NCBI RefSeq assembly: GCF_000003815.2
Contig: NC_049988.1
Location: 5,632,744-5,696,743 of the forward strand
From: Branchiostoma floridae
Lineage: Eukaryota > Chordata > Leptocardii > Amphioxiformes > Branchiostomatidae
Reading direction: 5' to 3'
Length of the DNA: 64,000 nt
Position 1 is the stretch's first letter. The number at the start of each line of letters is the position of its first letter. Shown here one piece after another: positions 34,901 through 40,965 of the stretch. A program made the position numbers and the translations under genes. The notes below the pieces were generated by a model. It was given only the letters and a program-made list of their open reading frames with translations, was not told where the DNA came from and searched no databases.

Positions 34901-37432
34901 CAAGATGAAGCAAAACTAAACACTGAAACCGGCCCCTGCCTTCATTATATTCTATGGGACGCCGAAATAATGAACACAGAGATGGCGGATGCCCATATTT
35001 GGAAAGCCCCATGACGTCAAGTGAAAGCCAAGAATAATCACCGAATAAAACTACTTGGTGGGGATAGCATCTAAGAAGCTGTACTTAGATGATATGTAAG
35101 TTATCCTACACCATGTATATATAAATGTTCTTTGATGTATTGTCTATGTGTTTGTCAGCAGGGCTAGCCCTTTGTAATAGCTATAGGCTAGTTGGGCAGC
35201 CCTGGCTGTGTGTTGTTCGTAACAGCCAAACCAATAAATAAATAAACTGTTATGTATTAAGTTTGCTATGTCACTCTTGAAATCTGAGTACAGGGACTGG
35301 CTACCTCCGCAAAGATTTCAGATAACTGGCCGCACTACCAGAAACAGTTAGATAGAAGGTGCCCAGCAGCACGAATCAACAGATGTAGGAACTAGCCAAT
35401 GCCGTACATGTGCCAACTGATAAACAAGTATGGTCTTATCTCTGAGTAACTTTTGAACAACTATTTTGACCTGTGAGTTTCTTATAACTGGAATATATGA
35501 TGTATGTACATTAGATTAGGTCATAAAATTATTCAACATATCACACAATCTATCTTCCTAGTTTGTTTCCTGGTTATGACTTTTTGGGACGCTTCATTGC
35601 TCACTGGTCGCTTCTAAAAGTGGTGAGAGGAATGCTTGAGGCAGCTATTATGTATTATGTCACTACCATGCTCCAGAGGAATGTCTTGTTTTTAACTTAT
35701 ATATAATACCGAAGTCAAGTTTTTGTATAACTAATTGTGTAGAATGCTTAGAGTAACTCTTGGTGTACTATGTATAACTACTTATAGTTTGTATATGACT
35801 GTAATTTTTTTTAATCTAGATTATATGTGTCGTTTGTAAATTGGATATATTTCAGTGCAGAAAGAACTCTTTCTATCTATCTATCTATCTATCTTAAACC
35901 AAAGAATGAGCGAAGCGAACCAGGTGGACTTTATGACGTCGTTATAGCATAGGACTAGTCTAGGCGATTTGCCAACTTGAAGTTTAATCGAACCGCAAGA
36001 ACAGTCTAACAAACTGCGTCCAACACGTAACCATCTTGACTTCGTACATACATGAGTTGGCGAGGTGGGAAGGACGCGAATCCGTAGACAGTAGAACCAT
36101 GTACCAAGGGATAGCAAACGGTTAGGCTTTATGACACCATGTCCACTGAGGAACAAGCGGATAATTAACGCTATCATCATATGGCGTATCCAAACCACGA
36201 CACCAGCATACCACTGCCTGTGACCCACTTGTATTGTACCGTTTGCAATTTTGATCAATCAAAAATCAAATTAAATGATATGAATTGCTGTCTGACACTA
36301 TACATGCAAATACAGTTGTTATGTTTTTAAAGGAATACCTTTGGAAAGTTACAGGTGTGCTTTTTGCACCTAAGAAGATTATAGATTTCTTTCTGAAGCC
36401 AGAATTTCTACAGCCAATATTTCGTAACATTGCAGTCTTGACATGTCAAATCTTTTTCAAATATACTCGTTTAGACCTCATAACCTAGAAATATGGACTT
36501 CTGATTGACGTCGTCAGGCTATAAGATGATATAAGATGACACGGTTTGACGGCGTTTATAGTATACAGTATTATTTATAATATATCTAATCTTGCCTTTT
36601 CACAATCACAAAGAAGTAATAAAAATTCCTCTCTGAGTAGATTATTGTTGTTATATTAGCTTAACAGTGTATCTGTTAACTATTTTTGTAATGAATTGTA
36701 CTTCACCATGTGTCTTATTGAAATGTCTTCATTCATTGATAAAACCCAGGAATCGGTGTTGTATTGTGTATTTGAATTTAGATGACAGTATTAATAACGG
36801 ATGAATGAAGTTCCCTTGTGTTAGTAATACATTTGAAACATTCTGTCTTTGTCGTGTCTTTAAAGCCAGCATTTCGCGGGTCCACAAATGGTATCGCCCA
36901 GTCCATGACTGTCTTGGTCCGCCTGTTGGGTCCGCTTGTCTTCGGAAACCTGTTTGCGTGGAGTTCTGACAACGGTAGGGAATTCGAAGTGGACACTTAA
37001 TATGTTAACAAGTCGAATATTTTTCAACTTTAAACATGCAAAAAAGCTGGTTCATTTTCCTGAAAAATCAAATCAAGACGAAATAGTCATGAACGCTTGA
37101 ATGTTTTAATATAGGATTATGACTTTGTCAGCATATGAAGACACATGTTGAATTATTAGAATGCTACGATGATATAACATCTCTCTCAAATTTTCCTATT
37201 CTATTTCTGTTTTCTCTCCACAGGCTTGCCATGGCCTCTGAGCTACCACCTCTCCTTCAACATGGTTGGTCTGCTGAGTCTGCTCGCAGCTTTCCTCTGC
37301 ACCCGCCTGCCAGACTCTATCAACTGTAAGAGAGAGGAGGACTCTCTGCCATCCCAACACATCCAGGATGGGGACCAAGGTTTCTATGAAGACGGAGCAG
37401 AAGATTATTACGCTCAGCAGGCTCTACATTAA
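4891..37432 (+). CDS. MFS transporter, DHA1 / zinc-induced-facilitator-like, 14 visible exons, 5' end missing
   Basis: Spliced gene. Exons are 4891-4922, 5151-5210, 7838-7925, 10601-10672, 17340-17472, 22882-22963, 23727-23826, 24581-24686, 29055-29155, 30334-30444, 31310-32451, 32691-32739, 36866-36974 and 37224-37432. They sum to 2394 nt (797 codons plus TAA), and every junction keeps one frame. Seen: motif A (WGKLADKFGRRP) after the missing TM2, TM3-TM6, a hydrophilic 6-7 loop, TM7-TM12, and antiporter motif C (GPTVGG) in TM5. Family knowledge: motif A and GPxxGG are typical of 12-TM proton-coupled MFS antiporters. The wording GNLGIVKTYLYE in TM4 and FPYLLPC before TM6 resembles plant and fungal ZIFL-type members. 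Substrate is unknown; zinc, organic acid or drug export is only suggested by relatives. The protein should be an integral membrane protein with cytosolic termini. Odd features: a giant TM9-10 loop and one GC-AG intron. Upstream exons encoding TM1-2 were not recognised in 1-4890. The exon structure is inferred from splice signals, without transcripts. Confidence 0.88.
5151..5210 (+). CDS. MFS gene exon b: TM3
   Basis: Acceptor tttgcag, donor gtgagt at 5211. The exon completes the second Arg of motif A and encodes PTLLAGSMTAML followed by TFLMFGF, a hydrophobic helix (TM3). Phase 2 in, phase 2 out. It is separated from the previous exon by a 228-bp intron. Confidence 0.87.
5211..6329. other. 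Intron sequence with unassigned repeat-like DNA
   Basis: Intron between exons b and c. GC-richer than its surroundings at ~5380-5960, with a short palindrome (cctcccgcaagcgggcgg, ~5406) and two related segments ending in ...cacacgta (~6050 and ~6180). No reading frame resembles a protein family. Confidence 0.4.
6330..7235 (+). mobile_element. Decayed LINE reverse transcriptase fragment
   Basis: Pieces of one RT in shifted frames: PVSKILLRILLKR...VDRDLLKN (6355-6440), WRVMERMGFPKYITNSLRQL (about 6537-6595), then PVSFNFYFEAVVRESANLL...LRFADDIALLATSP (about 6680-6830). FADD is the polymerase active-site box. Later stretches on this strand resemble the ST-KKTKVMTE and thumb regions with further frame breaks. 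The segment holding the first catalytic Asp (FIDYSKAFD-type) appears deleted near 6520. Clearly a dead copy. Confidence 0.75.
7236..7837. other. Intron sequence, nothing recognised
   Basis: AT-rich DNA between the RT remnant and exon c. It includes a tail-like aataaagcctgaaaaaa at ~7560, which may be the 3' end of an unidentified retroelement. Confidence 0.35.
7838..7925 (+). CDS. MFS gene exon c: TM4
   Basis: Acceptor ccgtcag, donor gttggt at 7926. The 88 nt complete a Ser codon and encode the TM4 helix AWAVFALFLGGLLRGN, then LGIVKTYLYE. The R/N-G-N-x-G-x-x-K-T block is a recognisable TM4 signature of ZIFL/DHA1-type transporters. It ends in phase 0. Confidence 0.9.
7990..10445 (+). repeat. 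Composite repeat with ~120-130-bp minisatellite units, intronic copy
   Basis: Contains recurring blocks of the type ggactggtctattttgcaa...tttacatggggtgtgctgg...agagtccattcttgc at ~8917, ~9045 and ~9167, and again at ~10295-10440. The flanking parts (~8000-8260: repeated 'ccctggtattacaacc' and 'acagtacaacaaaaagc'; ~8840-8910) also recur in reverse complement at 39690-40965. So the whole is one interspersed repeat family. No transposase is seen. Exon d lies just beyond its right end. Confidence 0.65.
10020..10290 (+). mobile_element. Possible 3' remnant of a LINE
   Basis: Short stretches in two frames read FQGPTLWNELSA and then AAFKNGLTQ. This resembles the 'F-x-G-P-x-x-W-N-x-L-P...FK-x-x-L' end of many LINE polyproteins. 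Very short and frameshifted, so tentative. Confidence 0.4.
10601..10672 (+). CDS. MFS gene exon d: loop 4-5 and TM5 start
   Basis: Acceptor ttctgtag, donor gtgagt at 10673. Twenty-four codons encode VCPEKMHSVAF and then AVVSVASGLAYVV. This is the start of TM5, and the next exon supplies its GPxxGG. Phase 0 at both ends. Confidence 0.88.
10876..11461. mobile_element. TTAA-flanked piggyBac-like MITE, copy 2 (reverse orientation)
   Basis: TTAA at 10876-10879 and 11458-11461. The right end (GACCGGG/TTAA) is preceded by a block whose reverse complement resembles the left part of the element at 1984 (a G-rich run, then aatttcaaa, then a TGACGTCA-rich segment). The left terminus has diverged (ACCCTATATTTAG). 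No coding content. Confidence 0.55.
11462..12226 (+). repeat. Tandem-type low-complexity repeat with GT and TA microsatellites
   Basis: Several imperfect copies of a block 'ataactcaagaag...caaaggtcaagttt...aaatgg...tactaca' (about 11800-12170), with (GT)n at 11680-11700 and 12180-12200 and (TA)n at ~11760-11780. The same block resumes at 16051-16160, beyond the LINE. The LINE therefore jumped into this repeat. Confidence 0.55.
12612..14783 (+). pseudogene. LINE polyprotein, endonuclease and first half of RT, one nonsense codon
   Basis: One frame runs from about 12612 to 14783, interrupted by TAG at 12825-12827. The stop falls exactly where relatives have Trp (F-G-[W]-N-V-R-T), so it is a single-base loss. 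Downstream are the endonuclease motifs S-E-T-R (~12930), G-D-F-N-A-R-V-G (~13260), D-Y-V-I-V (~13470) and S-D-H-R-L (~13545), then a linker. RT motifs follow: G-x-D-G-I-P (~14305), S-L-L-C-I-A-G-K (~14485), Q-C-G-F-R-x-G-R-G (~14575) and the first catalytic block F-V-D-L-T-K-T-F-D. The frame ends at TGA 14781-14783 through a frameshift. Confidence 0.85.
14788..15987 (+). pseudogene. LINE polyprotein, second half of RT plus C2H2 finger
   Basis: Continues the same protein one frame over. GMQARAQENGDASDPF and NGVKQGCVLAPTLFS follow where the preceding frame stops, so a 1-2-nt indel at ~14780-14788 split the gene. It holds the FADD active-site box (15034-15045), the thumb region (K-F-C-Y-L-G-S), the Y-G...W-T block, and a terminal finger CSTC...HSHMRRH (C-x2-C-x12-H-x3-H) ending at TGA. 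Confidence 0.87.
16051..17339. other. Intron sequence with repeat remnant and a hairpin
   Basis: 16051-16200 is the continuation of the repeat split by the LINE. A short imperfect foldback, GGGAGTAAATCAGCAGT with CTGCTGACTCCC, lies at ~16900-16953 and resembles the hairpin at 30696-30753. A G-run is at 16466-16477. No coding similarity. Confidence 0.45.
17340..17472 (+). CDS. MFS gene exon e: motif C, loop 5-6, TM6
   Basis: Acceptor gccatcag, donor gtctgt at 17473. Opens with GPTVGGFLSCPATR, completing antiporter motif C, and continues with FPYLLPC and the TM6 helix (ITSMLVACVGLL). The next exon completes the helix. A gt...ag pair at 17381-17410 encloses exactly ten in-frame codons and is read as coding, because 30 bp is too short for a normal intron and relatives have a loop there. 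Phase 0 in, phase 1 out. Confidence 0.88.
19985..21075 (+). pseudogene. Broken zinc-finger-like protein gene inside the foldback element
   Basis: Fragments on the + strand: CPEPGCVTAFSSANKLED followed by VGEHFKELERE (~19990-20070), then beyond the nested element WAIRTRKCGQRMSDKMKT (~20650), YLTDIFNW, VAHEM (~20770), SDGKRLF, PSEWHTAKQITSYYKLSAARR (~20830-20900) and an acidic tail to ~21075. The C-P-x-P-G-C...F finger and the 'GW-A...FL/LT...KI-x(2)-G...K-x(3)-VA' layout recall multi-copy finger proteins of marine invertebrates. Stops and frameshifts kill it. The original function is unknown to me. Confidence 0.5.
20143..20579. mobile_element. hAT-type MITE with 8-bp target duplication
   Basis: The element (20151-20571, 421 bp) is flanked by CTCATGGC at 20143-20150 and 20572-20579. 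Its ends are TAGGGGTGGGTACCGGTAC and GTACCGGTACCCAGCCCTA, a 19-bp inverted repeat with one mismatch. An 8-bp duplication and TA-G-GG ends are typical of the hAT superfamily. No transposase, so non-autonomous. It interrupts the finger pseudogene. Confidence 0.88.
22882..22963 (+). CDS. MFS gene exon f: end of TM6 and start of central loop
   Basis: Acceptor gatacag. Encodes VGFLFLEETKGRGRK and then GDQITTAEEINL. The FLFLEET ending is the usual cytosolic exit of TM6 in this family. The exon is best ended at AAG before gcaggt (a GC donor), because that donor gives phase 2 and keeps the next exon open. The alternative GT donor at 22968 does not lead to an open frame in the next exon. Confidence 0.8.
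22964..23726 (+). other. Probable GC-AG intron of the MFS gene
   Basis: Donor AAG/gcaggt and acceptor gatgtag. GC-AG introns are a known minor class with a strong AAG before the cut. Only this donor and acceptor pair maintains phase 2 and an open frame across exons f, g and h. Confidence 0.6.
23727..23826 (+). CDS. MFS gene exon g: cytosolic 6-7 loop
   Basis: Acceptor gatgtag, donor gtacac at 23827 (weak). In the frame set by the GC donor upstream it reads VFGSDLRRDGAGEQF, QDGTATVENYGAMTNEHS, with no stop. It is hydrophilic and low in recognisable motifs. The other two frames are closed. Supported by phase continuity on both sides rather than by homology. Confidence 0.7.
24105..24565 (+). 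mobile_element. 5'-truncated LINE, C-terminal scrap
   Basis: The open frame at 24105-24320 contains FMDCPTYDRERQ, which parallels FTMDCPLYDSDR in the LINE at 56414-59627 and the CCHC region of the fragment at 3740-4541. The end (gttgtcgtgcaataaaatgcaataaaataaag) resembles the 3' end of that fragment (ttgttgtgcaataaaac). Only the extreme C-terminus and 3'UTR are present. It ends about 15-20 bp before the acceptor of exon h. Confidence 0.62.
24581..24686 (+). CDS. MFS gene exon h: cytosolic 6-7 loop, continued
   Basis: Acceptor gttttccag, donor gtaaga at 24687. Encodes PPGDADSSSDVQGKL, QDMGSTLAGYQRMDEGAGSE, an acidic, Ser-rich linker. Phase 0 in, phase 1 out. A LINE tail ends only about 20 bp upstream of the acceptor. 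Confidence 0.8.
25065..27980. mobile_element. Foldback-type element with tandem-repeat arms
   Basis: The left arm (25065-25890) has about four ~170-200-bp units of the type 'gtaggcc...tttgcgtttggcgaaaattgtgaattt...agtactct..atgtgacaaagt'. The right arm (~27470-27980) has about three units in reverse complement. Outer edges match too: gctctgtatagctgattggtat versus ataccaatcatctatacaggg. Arms made of subrepeats are typical of foldback (FB-like) elements. The centre (~25900-27460) holds a LINE scrap and no transposase. Target duplication not determined. Confidence 0.6.
26085..26500 (-). mobile_element. LINE C-terminal remnant
   Basis: On the minus strand, 26484 down to ~26100 reads ARLDGFDNRAHRRITGTRW, HVRN..L..LTGQSP, RVRWYGHVLRLP, then HPTRALLDF and GWRRPRRVPRSRW. 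This matches the well-known end of RTE/CR1-type LINE proteins ('RRL-x-WLGHVLRM...GRP-x-x-RW'). A frameshift near 26194 separates it from a final WRTLVHTVGF block. The 3' end is a (TGAG/TCAC)n tail at ~26080-26100. RT is absent. Confidence 0.75.
28000..29054. other. Intron sequence, nothing recognised
   Basis: Intron between exons h and i, right of the foldback element. AT-rich with a GC-rich patch near 28540-28580 (gcgcgacgcgttacgtcac). No protein-like frame and no clear repeat boundaries. Confidence 0.4.
29055..29155 (+). CDS. MFS gene exon i: TM7
   Basis: Acceptor actttag, donor gtagaa at 29156. Encodes ADSWPMTRLMWDRR, then the TM7 helix VMLSALLCGLLAFVTIAVAQ. A charged stretch followed by this helix is the expected start of the second six-helix bundle. 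Phase 1 in, phase 0 out. Confidence 0.88.
29403..30112. mobile_element. TTAA-type piggyBac-like MITE, copy 3
   Basis: The left end CCATTTCCAGAC at 29407 (after TTAA 29403-29406) and the right end GTCTGGAAAGGG ending at 30108 form a 12-bp inverted repeat with one mismatch. The right flanking TTAA has decayed to TAAA. Inside are the C-run (29463-29472), the C-rich right end and TGACGTCA-type palindromes, as in copy 1. Confidence 0.65.
30334..30444 (+). CDS. MFS gene exon j: loop 7-8 and TM8
   Basis: Acceptor cactccag, donor gtaagt at 30445. Thirty-seven codons encode LLPLLLVSSYEHGGFSM, then SSQISIVVSVLGVVVMVDQ (TM8). The EHGGF...I pattern between TM7 and TM8 matches ZIFL/DHA1-like proteins. 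Phase 0 at both ends. Confidence 0.88.
30445..31309. other. Intron with tandem 'gttcggctg' motif and a perfect hairpin
   Basis: A short tandem ggttggtgttcggctg-type repeat is at ~30640-30695. A perfect 17-bp inverted repeat (GGGAGTAAGTCAGCAGT at 30696-30712, its complement at 30737-30753) has a 24-nt spacer. Related gttcggg / cccgaac pieces continue to ~31250, suggesting a decayed inverted-repeat element of roughly 650 bp. Confidence 0.5.
31310..32451 (+). CDS. MFS gene exon k: end of TM8, TM9, mucin-like loop, TM10 start
   Basis: Acceptor attccag, donor gtgagc at 32452. The 1142-nt exon first encodes VFIVPWLTRRFKLTTLYK and TM9 (FSLLIFAFGVMLIPLMASMA). About 325 residues rich in Ser, Thr, Pro, Gln and Lys follow. 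Then YNIWVTVILINTIVVLG begins TM10. The insert holds degenerate ~10-12-residue repeats of the type SPKPQIPST (nt ~31690-31920), five N-x-S/T sequons (NAS, NTS, NST, NVT, NDT) and few Cys. Ordinary family members have a short loop here. The hydrophobic flanks and one open frame argue that the insert is translated. Function unknown. Confidence 0.85.
32691..32739 (+). CDS. MFS gene exon l: TM10, continued
   Basis: Acceptor acatgaag, donor gtgagg at 32740. The 49 nt complete a Ser codon and encode STAFTAVMVMIGNSAL, which matches the family pattern of a TAVM-x(3)-NNS stretch at this point. Chosen over the cag at 32710 because only this acceptor keeps the frame. The acceptor is weak in pyrimidines. 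Phase 2 in, phase 0 out. Confidence 0.8.
32740..36865. other. Large intron with retroelement tails and a (CTAT)n microsatellite
   Basis: Intron between exons l and m. A LINE-like 3' end is at ~35090-35247 (agggctagccctttg... then aataaataaataaa), and a second is possible at ~35570-35870, ending at the (CTAT)n run 35873-35894. Nothing else is convincing on either strand. Confidence 0.45.
36866..36974 (+). CDS. MFS gene exon m: TM11
   Basis: Acceptor ctttaaag, donor gtaggg at 36975. Encodes PAFRGSTNGIAQSMTVLV, then RLLGPLVFGNLFAWSSDN. The R-G-x-x-N-G-x-x-Q-S ... GP...G-x-L-F-A-W-S pattern is the most conserved block of the C-terminal half in ZIFL/DHA1 relatives. Phase 0 in, phase 1 out. Confidence 0.92.
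37224..37432 (+). CDS. MFS gene last exon: TM12, acidic tail, stop TAA
   Basis: Acceptor ctccacag. Encodes GLPWPLSYHLSFNMVG, LLSLLAAFLCTRLPDSIN (TM12), then a ~35-residue hydrophilic tail rich in Asp, Glu and Tyr, ending DYYAQQALH before TAA at 37430-37432. TM12 with the LPxSI ending is the standard C-terminus of this family. The tyrosine and acidic residues could act in trafficking, but that is speculation. Confidence 0.92.
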
Positions 37433-37449
37433 TTCACGTATTATATCAA

Positions 37450-37536
37450 GCATTGTATTAATGAGCAAAATTTTCCAGAACTTGTAGTTATTGTAGCATT
37501 GTATTAATGAGCAAAATTTTCCAGAACTTGTAGTTA
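37450..37536 (+). repeat. 41-bp direct duplication in the 3' UTR
   Basis: Copies at 37450-37490 and 37496-37536 are identical over 41 bp (gcattgtattaatgag...acttgtagtta), separated by 5 bp. They lie 18 bp after the stop codon of the MFS gene, so within the expected 3' UTR. Confidence 0.85.
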
Positions 37537-38145
37537 AGAAATTTAACAGTTTAAAAATACGGTACAAAGTGGCAGCATGGAAGTAAAATTGAAAGAGTAC
37601 ATGCAGATTTAGGAGTGTCAACGAAAATTTATCAATCTCCATAAGAGGTAAACTTTCTGCAAATAACCATTTACTTTAAATTGCACCTCTCTTATATATA
37701 ACAGAGCACCAACAAAACAACTAGATAATGGTTGATAACGTTAAACAAGAGGCAAAATGAGCTGAGAGTGGGTATGTCTGCAAAAGTGTGCAGTTGTTGC
37801 TTCATATCTAAAATGATACACGTCTTTGGTTGTAGCAGTAGAAAGCTAGGAGCTAAGAACTCCCAACGAAACTGCTGAACAATGTAGGACTCCACAAGCA
37901 ATGCTGTGTAGTACGTCATCTAAAAGTACCGCAATTGTTGTGCGCAAGTTATAAAACAATCGAATACAACATTGTTTTCATGTCTTTGATTTTGATCACT
38001 TACCGATCACCTTGACTTCAGCTTCTGTACCGGGATTCCGCAAAAAATTCAGTAAAACTACAAAAAGATCAATTAGAGTACTTTCTAGGTTTACCCTGTA
38101 AATAAGGCCATGCTGATGAATGATATACCTTACACAGTGTTTTCA
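37537..38145. other. Probable 3' UTR and intergenic DNA
   Basis: No clear AATAAA close to the stop was found, so the polyadenylation site is not assigned. No other gene on either strand. Confidence 0.4.
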
Positions 38146-38913
38146 CCCTATGCAGACGGGTTGAGGCCCGGGCTGTCATGTCGCATTACACCACGCCAGA
38201 ACAGCTTACGCGAGAGCCACCAAATTTCGTAAGTTTCTCATAAAATTTAGTTGGCAACAATTTTCCCATTTTTTCGTGTTGCCATGGCAACCATTTGTTG
38301 ACAGGCCTCTTTTACGAAAATCGCTAATTTCGGTTCTAACAATGTAGTCTTCACGTTTCTTTGCTATATAACTGCTATGTTCTTACATTAACAAAATCTT
38401 ATCTTATCTAGAATATATTTGATAATTCAATATAAATAAATTGTCCTAATTATATGACGCCATCGATCAAAATCCAAAATGGTGGACCATATGACCAAGA
38501 TCAAGAATAACTAGCTTATTTTCCCTTACAATTTGTAACTACCTAGTATTTTTTCATTAAAAAAAAGTTTTCTAAAAATCAAGGTGGTGGATATAAGATG
38601 ACCGAGCCCGACTAGTATCTTAGATAATGCCTGGCGTCATTCTATGACGTCATTTTACGTCATTGATGTTGCTTTTAAGAACACAGGTTGTAACAAACAC
38701 GATCATTTTGATATTTGCACTTTCTGTTATATTTTTCTAGCAGACCTTGAGGTTTTCTTGAAATACCGTTTTTTCATGGCCCCTGCACAACCAAAATAAT
38801 GACGTCATTAATACGTCATATTACGCCATCATCACGTCATTTTTTTTAAATCTTATGATACTATCTTATGCCGCCGAGAGATCTGCTTGGACATTAGGTC
38901 TGAATAGGATTAA
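38142..38913. mobile_element. TTAA-type piggyBac-like MITE, copy 4
   Basis: The left end CCCTATGCAGAC at 38146 follows a decayed TTCA. The right end GTCTGAATAGGA ends at 38909 before TTAA 38910-38913. The interior is TGACGTCA- and TACGTCAT-rich like the other copies. A further left end (TCCTACCTAGACGGG) starts right after this TTAA at 38914, suggesting a second, adjacent copy whose far end is not clear. Confidence 0.55.
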
Positions 38914-39689
38914 TCCTACCTAGACGGGTTTCTGACAGGCACTCAAATTCCGTCAACATCTTTCAACATTTTTTTACATAACTTATTCTTTGGGTTTGGG
39001 GGTTATTTGGGGGATATTTAGAAAAGATTGTCGATCCTATATGACGGACAGATGACGTCATTTTCTGACGTCGTATTGGAGTGTATGCCGTCATCATTGG
39101 CAACAAAAGACTTTGCCATAACGGAAAATTTCATACCTCGATGAAATGATTTAAGAGTTTATGAAAATTTTATGCAAATGACGAATTTGTACAATATCCT
39201 AATAGATTATGCAAATCAAGTCTTAATTTGCACAACATGTATATTAATATGAACTCCCTTGCCTAAGCTACCTGCAGGCCTAAAATGATGCCAATCCGTC
39301 GTTCCGCAGTTATCCTCATTAGAATGTCTTGACGGAAAGGCCCCCGCAGATTCAAAATTCATTGTCATGGGGCTCACACTTACTCCACTTTGTCATGACG
39401 TCAAAAGCGATCTACCACCTGAATGTCAAGACCATGTTATGTCTGGCACAAGAGATACAATTTAAAAAACCGCTTTGATAGAATATCCCCGTTAATTATG
39501 CTATTTTTCATAATCAGTATTTATTTTGTACAAAATTGTCTAAGATAGTCACATATTAAAAACTATAAAGGCCGACATTTGCTTGAGAGCAAATACAGCA
39601 TATTTCAGCCATCTCCCTCCCCATACAACAATAGACTATTTCAAAATCACCCATTTGAAAATCACTTTTACTGATGACGGTTTAACCCA
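38914..39689. other. Possible partial fifth TTAA element, otherwise unassigned
   Basis: Starts with a piggyBac-like terminus and has internal TGACGTC palindromes (~39055-39075). A right terminus could not be placed. No coding content. Confidence 0.4.
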
Positions 39690-40965
39690 TAAATGAATCT
39701 TACAAAATTCCCCCGTTCACGAATGGCCTCCAGTGCACCCTATGTAAATTTGCACAATAGATCAGTCCAGAAATACTCCCACTGAAACCTTGGCCTTTTG
39801 AATAAGAAACCGAATCCAAAATTGAATTTAGCAAAAAAGATTCCAGTGCATGAAAATGTATGATAGACCAGTCTAAAATCACTTCCAATAGAAATTGAAT
39901 TTTGAATCATCAAAGTCCAAAACTGAACTTGAAAAAATCCCCATTCCGTGTGCAAAATGGACTCTTCCATGTAAAGTAGAGAAGTCCAAAAATACATCCA
40001 CTGAAATAGGACTTTGATATAATCACTAAAGTCCAAACAATGGATTTTTAAAAAAGCCCCCCCCCACCATGCAAGAATGGACTCTTCCAGCACACCCATG
40101 TAAAATTGCAAATTAGTCCAGTCCAAAAAATAACCCTACTGAAGACTTTGACAAACTAGAAGTCACCAAAGTCCAAAAATGAATTTTAAAAAATGCCCCC
40201 TACGTGCGAGAATGGACTCTTCCAACACACCTTTTCTAAAATTGCAAAATAGATCAGTCCAAAAATACACCCACTGAAAGATTTCACCAGTCCAATGAAT
40301 AATTTTAAAAAAATGAACCCCTCCGTGTAAGAATGGACTCTTCCAGATAACACCGGTCTCGCTGATTGGCTACCACCCCCTTGGGATATAGATTCAGGCT
40401 AAGTGATTGGTTACCTCTCTAATTAGATTAAATAGACATACAGGCCAGTAGGTGCAATCTACAGGACCCCTCCGGCTATTGGAAAATGACAAAAAAATTC
40501 CCAAATATATCATTTAGAAGTGGTTTATGCCAAAAATTATACTTGTCATTTGAATAAATATCAAGTGCACCTTTTTATCAAAATTTAGGCCATTTGGTTT
40601 TAAAACCGTAACCGAGTACCGGAGCCAAAATGTACGTTTTTGGTCATAAAATTGCCAAATAATCGCAAAATTAAGCATTTTGTTGTACTGTATGCCCCAA
40701 GTGCTAATGAATCCATGTGCGCATATGTCTAGGCCACTCCTATACTAAATTTCAGGTCATCCGTTTCTAAAACCAGGGTACAGGAGCCAAAAGTGTTCTT
40801 TTTTGGTTAAAAAATGACCAAAAAATCGCAAAAAAAGCATTTTGTTATACTGTACACCAAAAGTGATTTGAATTTACATGGGGGAATTATCAAGGCACAT
40901 CTGTGCCAAATTTCAGCTCATTCGGTTCTAATACCAGGGTACAGGGAGCCAAAATATACAGTCTT
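39690..40965 (-). repeat. Composite minisatellite-bearing repeat, inverted downstream copy
   Basis: Reverse-complement counterpart of 7990-10445. Blocks ending caagaatggactcttccagcacacc recur at ~39954, ~40070, ~40207 and ~40335 (spacing 116-137 bp). They are followed by the ccagataac...gattggctacc flank and two copies of the 'accgagtaccggagccaaaatgt...ttttgttgtactgtatgcc' block (~40590-40860). Confidence 0.65.
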
